Part shown: positions 57,759 through 64,000 of the stretch, one piece after another | Numbering within the stretch: the stretch's first letter is position 1 | How the letters are laid out: every line of letters starts with the position of its first letter | Assembly: GCF_020166105.1 (NCBI RefSeq) | Contig: NZ_JAIUJY010000004.1 | Coordinates: 186,001-250,000, forward strand | Length of the DNA stretch: 64,000 nt | Reading direction: 5' to 3' | DNA from: Blastococcus sp. LR1 | Lineage (GTDB): Bacteria; Actinomycetota; Actinomycetes; Mycobacteriales; Geodermatophilaceae | Notes under the pieces: model-generated | Databases searched by the model: none | Told to the model about the DNA's origin: nothing | What the model saw: only the letters and a program-made list of their open reading frames with translations | Made by a program: the position numbers and the translations under genes

Positions 57759-57789
57759 GCGCCGCCGGACCGTCCTGGGCTGCGGCGGC

Positions 57790-58620
57790 ATGAGGCGGGC
57801 TGTCGCGCTGGGCGCCGCCGTCCTGGTGATGGCCGGCTGCGCTCCGCAGGTGGATCGGGAGGGCACCCGCCCGTCTGCCGCGCCGGGCCTGCCCGCGGTC
57901 TCGGGCGTCACGGCCGAGGCGGTCCGGCTGCGCACCGACGCCGCCGTCGGTAACCGGTTCCACCTGCGGATCACCGCCTCCGAGGCCTTCGCGGTGACCG
58001 CCGTCGCGCTGCGCGTTCCAGGATTCGATCCCGTCCCGGCGGTACCGGTGACGGCGGAGTTCGAAGCCGGCCGGGTGATCGACCTGCCGGTGACCTACGA
58101 CGGCGTGGACTGCGCGGTGCGCCCCGGACCGGCGGCTGCGCTGCTGACGGTGCGCCGTCCCGACGGTGCGGTGGAGGAGCTCGCGGTGCCGCTCGCGGGC
58201 GACGTGCCGGCTCGGCTGCACGCCGAGGCGTGCGCCGCCGAGCGGCTCGCGGAGTCCGTCGAGGTGGTCGTGACGGCTCTGCAGCCGGGGGACGAGGAGC
58301 TCACCGGCCGGCTCACGCTCCGCCGGCGGGACAGCGCGGAGCCGGTGACCGTCGGGCGCCTGGGACGCAGCGTGCTGCTGGACGTCGATGCGGAGCTGCC
58401 GCTGGAGCTGCCCGCGGACGCACTCGACGCCGCGGCGGCCGTGGTGTTCCAGCCGGCGACCTGCGAGCCGCACGTGCTCGCGGAGACCAAGCAGCCGCAC
58501 GTCTTCCCGCTGGAGATCACCGTGGGGGAGGAGTCGCCGGTGGTGGTCGACCTGCCGGTGGACGACGCCCTGCGGACGGCGCTCGTCGATCTGGTCCGCC
58601 GCGTCTGCGATCCCGCCTGA
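57790..58620 (+). CDS. Lipoprotein, function unknown
   Basis: 276 aa; lipobox 'VLVMAGCAPQ' with Cys17, then an all-beta, two-domain exported part (about 40-150 and 155-270) with 'RFHLRITASEAFAVTAVAL' and 'FQPATCEPHVLAETKQPHVF'. It has several Cys but no known motif. Follows the Rieske gene by 31 bp on the same strand and may be co-expressed with it. Confidence 0.8.
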   Translation: MRRAVALGAAVLVMAGCAPQVDREGTRPSAAPGLPAVSGVTAEAVRLRTDAAVGNRFHLRITASEAFAVTAVALRVPGFDPVPAVPVTAEFEAGRVIDLPVTYDGVDCAVRPGPAAALLTVRRPDGAVEELAVPLAGDVPARLHAEACAAERLAESVEVVVTALQPGDEELTGRLTLRRRDSAEPVTVGRLGRSVLLDVDAELPLELPADALDAAAAVVFQPATCEPHVLAETKQPHVFPLEITVGEESPVVVDLPVDDALRTALVDLVRRVCDPA

Positions 58621-58634
58621 GGCCGGAGAAGAAG

Positions 58635-58675
58635 CCGGCCCGGCTGCCCCGGGGGGAACGGGTCAGCCGGGCCGG
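58635..58675 (+). terminator. Terminator hairpin after lipoprotein gene
   Basis: A 12-bp perfect stem (58635-58646 / 58664-58675). Confidence 0.75.
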
Positions 58676-58877
58676 GGTCTGCCCGCCGGCGTCGAGGACG
58701 CGGGCGGAAACTTTCGGCGGACGGAGGCAGGACGACCCGCCCCCGACCGGAACGAACATGACCGTACGTAACCGAGGTCGTCACCCGCGATCCCCTGAAC
58801 GGGTGGTGCGGCGCTCGCGCGGGTGACTCACCGCACATGGCGTGTGGGCTCCGCCACTCGGTGGGCACCGGAGGGCG

Positions 58878-58976
58878 ATGTTCTTCCTCTTCTCCAGCCG
58901 ACTCGGCTGCCTGGGCTCGCTCGCACTCTCGGCGCTGCTGACGCTGATCCTGCTGCTGGTCCTGGACGTGCTCTGA
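58878..58976 (+). CDS. 32-aa membrane microprotein
   Basis: A single hydrophobic peptide of 32 residues: a short 'MFFLFSSRLGCLGS' head and a Leu-rich helix 'LALSALLTLILLLVLDVL'. GGAGGG at 58870-58875 lies at near-ideal distance from ATG 58878, and a 17-bp terminator follows the stop by 4 nt, so it is a complete transcription unit. I recall similar tiny proteins ('..SNRLGCLGSL..') in other actinobacteria. Function unknown. Confidence 0.7.
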   Translation: MFFLFSSRLGCLGSLALSALLTLILLLVLDVL

Positions 58977-58980
58977 CGCA

Positions 58981-59016
58981 CGGAGGGGCCGGTCCCGGGC
59001 GGGACCGGCCCCTCCG
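58981..59016. terminator. Very strong hairpin between microprotein and mqo
   Basis: A 17-bp perfect stem (58981-58997 / 59000-59016) with a 2-nt loop; convergent genes, so probably bidirectional. Confidence 0.85.
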
Positions 59017-59033
59017 GGGCGGAGCGGCTGGGA

Positions 59034-60536
59034 TCAGCCGTTGAGTTCCAGCGTCTGCATGGTGTCGGTGCGGACCTGCTCGAGCAGCGCCTTGTCCGAG
59101 GCCAGCGAGCGGCCGTAGGAGGGGATGGCCTCCTGCAGCAGCGGACGCCAGCCGGCGACCTTCTCGGGGAAGGCGCGCTCGAGGAGCGTGAGCATCGCCG
59201 ACACGGCGGTCGAGGCGCCGGGGGAGGCCCCGAGGAGGCCGGCGATGGTGCCGTCGCCGCCGACGATCAGCTCGGTGCCGAACTGCAGCACGCCCTTGCC
59301 GGTGTTCGGGTCCTGCTTGATGACCTGCACGCGCTGGCCGGCGGTGACCATGTCCCAGTCGTCCTGGACGGCGGTCGGGACGAACCCGGTGAGGGTCTTG
59401 TGCCGGGCCGACCGGCTCTGCAGGAGCTCGCCGACGAGGTACTTCGTGAGCGACAGCTCGGTGCGGGCGACGCCGAGCATGGAGCCGAGGTTGTTGGGCT
59501 TGACGCTCAGCGGCAGGTCGAACATCGAACCGGCCTTGAGGAACTTGGGCGAGAAGCCGGCGTAGGGGCCGAAGAGCAGCGAGTACTCGCCGTCGATGAG
59601 GCGCAGGTCCAGGTGCGGCACCGACATCGGCGGGGCGCCGACGGCGGCCTGGCCGTAGACCTTGGCCTGGTGGCGGCTGACCAGCTCCGGGGAGCGGGTG
59701 CGCAGGAACAGGCCGCTGACGGGGAAGCCACCGAAGCCCTTGATCTCGGGGATGGCGGCCTTCTGCAGCAGCGGAAGCGCGCCGCCGCCGGCACCGACGA
59801 ACACGAAGCGGGCGCGGACGGTGACCTCGTCACCGGACCTGGTGTCGCGGACGGTGACCTTCCACCGGCCATCGGACTCCTTCTCCAGCTCCTGCACGCG
59901 CTGGTTGAGGTAGACGTTCACGCCCTTCGGGGCGACGTCGTCGAGCATGAGGCGGGTGAGCGCGCCGAAGTTGACGTCGGTGCCGGCGGTGGAGCGGGTC
60001 GCGGCGACGATCTCCTGAGGGTCGCGGCCCTCCATCATCAGCGGCAGCCACTGGGCCATCTGTGCGGAGTCCTCGGTGTACTCGAGGCCCTCGAACAGCG
60101 GCTGGGCGGCCAGCGCCGAGTGCCGGGCGCGCATGTAGCTGCGGCCCTTCTCGCCGGAGACGAAGCTGAGGTGCGGAACGGGGGAGATGAAGTCCTTCGG
60201 GGAGCCGGTCATCCCGCCGCGGACCAGGTGCGACCAGAACTGGCGCGAGACCTGGAACTGCTCGTTGATCGTGGTGGCCTTGGTCGGGTCGACCGTGCCG
60301 TCGGGGCCCGCGGGCGTGTAGTTGAGCTCGCAGAGGGCGGCGTGCCCGGTGCCGGCGTTGTTCCAGGGGCCGGAGCTCTCGCCCGCGACGGCGCTGCCGG
60401 ACTCGAAGACGGCGACGCTCCAGTCGGGGGCGACGATCTTCAGCATCTGGGCCAGGGTGGCGCTCATGATGCCGGCCCCGACGAGTACGACGTCGGGGTT
60501 CGCGCTGTCCGGAACTGCGCTGCGCTCGGAAGTCAC
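59034..60536 (-). CDS. mqo: Malate:quinone oxidoreductase
   Basis: A 500-aa FAD-dependent, membrane-associated TCA-cycle enzyme that passes electrons from malate to menaquinone. 'DVVLVGAGIMSATLAQML' binds FAD; 'SSGPWNNAGTGHAALCELNY' is the family signature; 'FVGAGGGALPLLQKAAIPE' and 'DWDMVTAGQRVQVIK' follow; 'LLGASPGASTAVSAMLTLLE' ends the fold. GTG 60536 gives the normal length; the frame continues 42 codons further without conserved sequence. An 18-bp palindrome lies about 77-94 bp upstream. Confidence 0.94.
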   Translation of the reverse strand: MTSERSAVPDSANPDVVLVGAGIMSATLAQMLKIVAPDWSVAVFESGSAVAGESSGPWNNAGTGHAALCELNYTPAGPDGTVDPTKATTINEQFQVSRQFWSHLVRGGMTGSPKDFISPVPHLSFVSGEKGRSYMRARHSALAAQPLFEGLEYTEDSAQMAQWLPLMMEGRDPQEIVAATRSTAGTDVNFGALTRLMLDDVAPKGVNVYLNQRVQELEKESDGRWKVTVRDTRSGDEVTVRARFVFVGAGGGALPLLQKAAIPEIKGFGGFPVSGLFLRTRSPELVSRHQAKVYGQAAVGAPPMSVPHLDLRLIDGEYSLLFGPYAGFSPKFLKAGSMFDLPLSVKPNNLGSMLGVARTELSLTKYLVGELLQSRSARHKTLTGFVPTAVQDDWDMVTAGQRVQVIKQDPNTGKGVLQFGTELIVGGDGTIAGLLGASPGASTAVSAMLTLLERAFPEKVAGWRPLLQEAIPSYGRSLASDKALLEQVRTDTMQTLELNG

Positions 60537-60612
60537 GGCTGCCTCTCTGGCTGTGCTCGGCGAGGCGCCGCGGCGCCCTTCCCCATCGGTGGTCGGCTCG
60601 GTGCCGCCGGAA

Positions 60613-60630
60613 CATGACCTATGGGTCATG
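60613..60630. promoter_or_regulatory. 18-bp palindrome upstream of mqo
   Basis: CATGACC and GGTCATG arms around the centre, one mismatched pair out of nine. It lies 77-94 bp before the mqo start, a typical operator position. Confidence 0.45.
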
Positions 60631-60746
60631 AGGTATGTCTCCCGCGGGCACGTGCTCGACACCTAAGGATGCACCGCCGTCCGGTCGGCGTGCGTCGCGG
60701 GAGGTTGTGATGTGCACCTTGCCGGTGTAGTGCCGCCCCGACGGGC

Positions 60747-61391
60747 CTACTCCTGCAGCGCCTCGATCACCCGGTTGACGTTGCTCCGTCCTCGGCCGGA
60801 GTCGAGGAGCTGACCCCGGCTGAGCGGTCGGCTGGTGACCCGGGCCTGGGGATGTGCCGCGTCCCCGCTGAGCTCGACGGTGACGCGCTCACCTGGACCG
60901 TTCCAGGTCCGGAGGGTCTCAGCGACATAGATCCCGGCGTCGGCATCGGCCCGGCGGATCTCCGCGCGCAGGCCGAGGAGGGCGACCTTGATCCGGTAGG
61001 GCAGATCGTCGCCGCCGCGCACCGGAACCGTCGCGGCCTGGCGGGGGCCGAATCCGTGGCCTTCCCCCGCACGACGCTCGCCGATCAAGCTCAGGGTGCC
61101 CGCGATCGCCGCCCCGACGAGGTGACCGATCGCTCCCCAGGTCAAGCGCATCGGCAGTCCCTCGGATCCGTCCGCAGCCCAGAAGCCGGCGAGGTTGAAG
61201 GACATGACCCCGAACAGCAGGCCGGGAAGGACCAGAGCCGCGCCGTAGACCCGCAGGACCTCCACGGACACACCCTGGACGACGGGGATGCCGGTGTCCT
61301 GCGGATCGTCGTGGTTCACCTGATGGGGGAGGCCTCCGCGGGTCGGTCCCGAGCCGGCCGTCGCCGTGCCAGCGGGATCACCGAGCTTCAC
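60747..61391 (-). CDS. Membrane protein, function unknown
   Basis: Up to 214 aa. Two TM segments ('VYGAALVLPGLLFGVMSF' and 'WGAIGHLVGAAIAGTLSLI') are followed by a soluble domain of ~110 aa with 'DLPYRIKVALLGLRAEIR', 'GIYVAETLRTWNGPGERVTV' and 'RGQLLDSGRGRSNVNRVIEAL'. The first ~40 residues are polar, so the true start may be later than GTG 61391. No known family recognised. Slightly lower GC than its neighbours. It ends the core chromosome before the tRNA-Lys integration site. Confidence 0.6.
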   Translation of the reverse strand: MKLGDPAGTATAGSGPTRGGLPHQVNHDDPQDTGIPVVQGVSVEVLRVYGAALVLPGLLFGVMSFNLAGFWAADGSEGLPMRLTWGAIGHLVGAAIAGTLSLIGERRAGEGHGFGPRQAATVPVRGGDDLPYRIKVALLGLRAEIRRADADAGIYVAETLRTWNGPGERVTVELSGDAAHPQARVTSRPLSRGQLLDSGRGRSNVNRVIEALQE

Positions 61392-61419
61392 CGACCCCGC
61401 CGGTAGCCTTCCAGCCGCC

Positions 61420-61492
61420 GGGCCTCTAGCTCAACTGGCAGAGCAGCGGACTTTTAATCCGCGGGTTGTGGGTTCGATCCCCACGGGGCCCA
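61420..61492 (+). tRNA. tRNA-Lys (TTT), integration site
   Basis: Acceptor GGGCCTC/GGGGCCC, D-loop 'TAGCTCAACTGGCA', anticodon stem CGGA with loop CTTTTAA (anticodon TTT), T-loop GGTTCGATCC. 73 nt, CCA not encoded. The integrase gene begins on the 3' side and runs antisense through this tRNA, which marks its 3' end as the probable attL site of the element. Confidence 0.95.
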
Positions 61493-62646
61493 CCGCGTTG
61501 ACCTGGGCGTTTTCCCTTCGTCGGAGTCTCGGCTGCTGGCCGCGCCCACACGGCGCCCACACGCGCGTCCGTGGCTGCCCGCGCGGCGGCGTCCATCCGG
61601 TCGGCCAAAGCGGCTAGGTCGTCGTCGAACAGGCCCGAGTACACGTCCAGCGTCATGGCCGCCGAGGCGTGCCCGAGCATCCGCTGGACGCTCTTGACGG
61701 TCGCGCCGCTGGCGACGGCGAGAGAGGCGGCGGTGTGCCGGAGGTCGTGTGGGGTGACGTCGCTCAGCCCGGCCGTCCGGACCGCCGGATCGAAGACGGC
61801 CCGACGCCAGTTCCGCAGCCGCAGCACCGTGCCGCTGGCCGTGGTCCTCAGCAGGTCGTCGCCCTGCTTGCCCTCGCAGTGGCGGGCCAGCGACTCGGCG
61901 AGGGTCGCGGGCAGGGGCACGGTCCGCTGCTGATGGGTCTTCGGTGTGCCGAACTCCAGCCGCCCGCCGACTTCGGTGACCGCCTCGGCGATGGTGAGCC
62001 GGCGCCGGAGGAAGTCGACCCGTCGGACCCGCAGGGCGGCCATCTCGCCGAAGCGCAGTCCGGTGTAGGCGAGCAGCCGTATGACGTCCCCGTCCTCACC
62101 CGCCGCGTCGGCGAGCCGCTCGACCTCGTCATGGTTGAGGAACCTCGGCTCCTGCCGCGTCACTCGGGGCAGGGGTACGCGCTCGGCCGGGTTGCGGGGG
62201 ATGCGCCCGTCGCGGACGGCGAGGCCCAGGAGGAGTGAGAAGACGCGGTGGGCCTGGCGGACCGTGCCCGGGGCGGATCCCTGCGTCAGCAGCTCAGCCA
62301 CCCAGACGGCGACGTCGGCGTGGGTGACGTCGGCGAGCCGGTACCGACTCCACGACGGCAGGACGTGGGTCCGCAGGAGGTTCTCGTACCGGTAGAGGGT
62401 GCTCGGCTTGACCCCGGTCTGCGAGGACAGCCATCGATCGGACCACTCCTCGACGGTGATCCGGCCTCGGACTGGCGCCGTCCACGTTTGCGTGACCATG
62501 GCTGACGTAGCCTCATCCAGCCAGCGCTGCGCATCTACCTTCCGCGCAAAGCGCCTCTCGTGCTGACGGCCGCCTGGGTCGCGATACCGGGCGCGATAGC
62601 GGGTTGAGCCGTCGCTGAGCGTGATGCGGGTGATCGAGCCGTCCAT
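61426..62646 (-). CDS. int: Tyrosine recombinase / integrase of an integrated element
   Basis: A 406-aa phage-type integrase from ATG 62646 (GGAGG about 6 nt upstream). AP2-like arm-binding N-terminus ('RYRARYRDPGGRQHERRF', 'DAQRWLDEATSAM'), core-binding SAM-like domain (about 65-150), catalytic domain (about 165-380) with Arg in 'AYTGLRFGEMAAL', Lys in 'FGTPKTHQQR', 'DVTPHDLRHTAASLAV', 'QRMLGHASAAMT' and the nucleophile Tyr in 'LDVYSGLF'. The last 21 residues ('THNPRIKSPLLCQLS' etc.) are translated antisense across tRNA-Lys, so the true tail depends on the attachment site. Probably catalyses integration and excision. Confidence 0.93.
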   Translation of the reverse strand: MDGSITRITLSDGSTRYRARYRDPGGRQHERRFARKVDAQRWLDEATSAMVTQTWTAPVRGRITVEEWSDRWLSSQTGVKPSTLYRYENLLRTHVLPSWSRYRLADVTHADVAVWVAELLTQGSAPGTVRQAHRVFSLLLGLAVRDGRIPRNPAERVPLPRVTRQEPRFLNHDEVERLADAAGEDGDVIRLLAYTGLRFGEMAALRVRRVDFLRRRLTIAEAVTEVGGRLEFGTPKTHQQRTVPLPATLAESLARHCEGKQGDDLLRTTASGTVLRLRNWRRAVFDPAVRTAGLSDVTPHDLRHTAASLAVASGATVKSVQRMLGHASAAMTLDVYSGLFDDDLAALADRMDAAARAATDARVGAVWARPAAETPTKGKRPGQRGGPRGDRTHNPRIKSPLLCQLS

Positions 62647-62993
62647 GAGGACCTCCGTAGCGAGGTATGCGTCTCTCAGCGTGCCGGACGCCTCTGACAA
62701 CGGGCCGCCCTCGTCATCCCGGACATGATTATGCCGCTCTCCCCTGAGCAGCATAGTTCGCGCAAACTCCCGTTCTGAGCTGCATGTATAGGCGTGAAGT
62801 GTCGTTGGTCGAGGACGGCGCGTTCTGGGTGTCTTGCGGACTTTCTGCGGACTATGTGCGGACCGAGATTGTGAGACAGTCCGCCCGTCAGCCCCGCGCC
62901 TGGTCTGGGGGGCGTGACCGCTGTGGCGCCGGGGCGGCGGCCTGGTCCACTACCGCGCAGGTCAGTCAGGAGCCCGGTGTGGGATGACTTGGG
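62647..62993. other. 347-bp gap between integrase and toxin genes
   Basis: No convincing gene. A 67-codon open frame on the plus strand (62784-62987) has no ribosome site and no protein-like pattern. The GC content is visibly lower here (for example 62730-62880) than in the core genome, and the gap holds an 11-bp-period array (62835-62884). It is a likely place for attP arm sites and the int promoter. Confidence 0.6.
62835..62884. repeat. Iteron-like array of TGCGGAC
   Basis: Three direct copies of TGCGGAC start at 62835, 62846 and 62857, exactly 11 bp apart, with an inverted GTCCGC at 62879-62884. Phased repeats of this kind suit binding by an integrase arm-domain, excisionase or replication initiator. 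Confidence 0.6.
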
Positions 62994-63551
62994 TCAGGCC
63001 TGCCTGGGCGGGACGGCGCGGAGCTGGCGTGGGTCGGCCGGCAGCGTGTTCCAGGTCTCCTCGGTGCGCACCACCGGCATCTCCCGCAGGGTGATCCGTT
63101 CCCGGAAGAGCGCGAGCGTCTCGCCCAGGCCGGTGGCCGAGGGGGCGAGGACGGCATGCAGCTCGAGCTGGTGGGCGGCGGCGGCGACGCGCTGGCAGGC
63201 GGCGTAGTCGTCGACCTCGGACCTCAGGTCGGCAGCGGAGAGTCCCACGGCGGCGACGTTGTGGGGGTTGGTGAGGTCGAGCACCGCGTCGACATCCACG
63301 GTGACGGTATAGAAGCGGCGCGGCTGCACAAGCTCGACGGGGATCCCGTAGGCCTCGACCAGGTGCCTGTAGGCCTCGGCGGTGACTGACGTCGGTGGAC
63401 GGCCGAGGTAGATGACGGGAAACGTCTCTCCCCAGCGTCCCTGGTCGCCGCCGGCGAAGGCGTCGCGGTTGACCGCCGCGTGTCGGTAGAAGGTGCCGTG
63501 CACGCTGATCGGTGGCACGGCCGCGACGCGTTCGGCGATGGAGCGCTGCAC
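62994..63551 (-). CDS. RES-domain toxin
   Basis: A 185-aa protein of the RES (COG5654) family; characterised members are toxins that degrade NAD+ (MbcT-like phosphorolysis or hydrolysis). Visible family pieces: 'HGTFYRHAAVNRDAF', 'QGRWGETFPVIYLGRPPTSV', 'TAEAYRHLVEAYGI' with the conserved Glu, and 'LAPSATGLGETLALF' at the C-terminus. The length equals MbcT. GTG 63551 starts 3 nt after the stop of the antitoxin gene, so the two are one operon. Located just inside an element integrated at tRNA-Lys. Confidence 0.82.
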   Translation of the reverse strand: MQRSIAERVAAVPPISVHGTFYRHAAVNRDAFAGGDQGRWGETFPVIYLGRPPTSVTAEAYRHLVEAYGIPVELVQPRRFYTVTVDVDAVLDLTNPHNVAAVGLSAADLRSEVDDYAACQRVAAAAHQLELHAVLAPSATGLGETLALFRERITLREMPVVRTEETWNTLPADPRQLRAVPPRQA

Positions 63552-63554
63552 GCC

Positions 63555-63953
63555 TTACCGAACCTTCGACCCGCCGGCGAGGCGCTGCACCAGTCGCAGC
63601 ACGGTCTCGAAGTCGCCTGCCTTCAGTACGTCGATCGGGCGGCGGTCGCCTAGGGCGCGTTGTCGGGCGTGCAGCCAGATGTCGATGCCTTCGGGCTTGT
63701 AGACGTCGGAGAGCTCTGCGATGACGTACTGCAGCTCCAGCAGCCGGTCGCGCTTGGTGCCCTCGGGCCGCGCGGCGCCGGCGGCCCATTTCTGCACTGC
63801 GCGCTCTCCGGCGCCGACGATCTCCCCGATCTCGGCGAGGGTGAGCGCGCGGCGCGTGTCGGCCACGACATGGCGGTAGACGGGGGAGTCTCCGGCCGGG
63901 TCGTGCGACGCAGGCTGGGACGCCGCCGCCGCGGCGGTGCGGGTCGGGCTCAT
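63555..63953 (-). CDS. Xre/MbcA-like antitoxin
   Basis: 132 aa. A disordered Ala/Ser N-terminus, an HTH (about 35-70; 'TLAEIGEIVGAGERAVQKWA'), and a DUF2384-like toxin-binding C-terminus ('GIDIWLHARQRALGDRRPID' then 'VLKAGDFETVLRLVQRL'), the signature of Xre-type antitoxins of RES toxins. AAGGAGA is 8 nt before ATG 63953. The antitoxin comes first in the operon, as usual, allowing autorepression. The promoter lies at the window edge (63954-64000). Confidence 0.82.
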   Translation of the reverse strand: MSPTRTAAAAASQPASHDPAGDSPVYRHVVADTRRALTLAEIGEIVGAGERAVQKWAAGAARPEGTKRDRLLELQYVIAELSDVYKPEGIDIWLHARQRALGDRRPIDVLKAGDFETVLRLVQRLAGGSKVR

Positions 63954-64000
63954 CTGACTGGTCTCCTTCTGAGGCAGCGCCGATCGGTCCGTTCGGCCTG

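Noticed and set aside
62784-62987. 67-codon plus-strand frame between integrase and toxin, considered as an excisionase
   Set aside because: No ribosome-binding site, no HTH pattern, Gly/Arg/Ala-rich tail; it also runs through the TGCGGAC repeats.

Overview
The window is 64 kb of very GC-rich chromosomal DNA with dense genes, many GTG starts and frequent 4-bp ATGA/GTGA overlaps. It is a high-GC actinobacterium: it has split purS/purQ/purL, a mycothiol-type formaldehyde dehydrogenase, DUF3073 and DUF3151 proteins, LGFP repeats and an HspR-type HAIR operator at clpB. The gene mix suggests Geodermatophilaceae (Blastococcus/Geodermatophilus/Modestobacter-like). That family assignment is inference; there is no rRNA gene here to test it.

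Layout. 1-7.1 kb: end of a MarR regulator coupled to a 14-TM drug exporter, an OhrR-like sensor with an OsmC peroxidase, clpB and two small membrane proteins. 7.2-15.9 kb: membrane-anchored molybdopterin oxidoreductase with a fasciclin lipoprotein, pyrE, a FAD-linked oxidase, a NUDIX hydrolase, a CoA-disulfide-reductase-like flavoprotein, a pentapeptide protein, fbaA and DUF3151. 16.2-18.3 kb: a tiny membrane protein and an ABC permease/ATPase pair without a binding protein, whose ATPase has degenerate motifs. 19-40.6 kb: purine biosynthesis (purA, purD, purB, purC, purS-purQ-purL, purF-purM), interspersed with GDPD, AI-2E, a secreted LGFP-repeat protein, a frameshifted OFA-type MFS transporter with its small subunit, mycothiol formaldehyde detoxification and DUF5701. 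40.7-52 kb: DUF3073, a leucine-dehydrogenase-like enzyme, an intact sugar ABC transporter (binding protein, permease, ATPase), a secreted M23 peptidase, an MBL / AMP-ligase / GMC-oxidoreductase operon and a catalase-like protein. 52-61.4 kb: a glycosyltransferase-like protein, a tRNA cluster (Glu-Asp-Phe), lipoproteins, a metallophosphoesterase, GtrA, a DUF2231-Rieske protein, a 32-aa membrane protein and malate:quinone oxidoreductase.

61.4-64 kb is the left end of an integrated element. A tyrosine integrase gene runs antisense into tRNA-Lys(TTT), followed by an iteron-like array and a RES-Xre toxin-antitoxin pair. The element continues past the window.

Regulation visible in the DNA: at least fifteen genes have a -10-like TAnnnT or GAnnnT hexamer 6-8 nt before ATG/GTG, as expected for leaderless transcripts. 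There are also a HAIR site, two CRP-like sites sharing a core, two GTGAC-N5-GTGAC direct repeats, palindrome clusters, and many long GC hairpins that probably end transcription.
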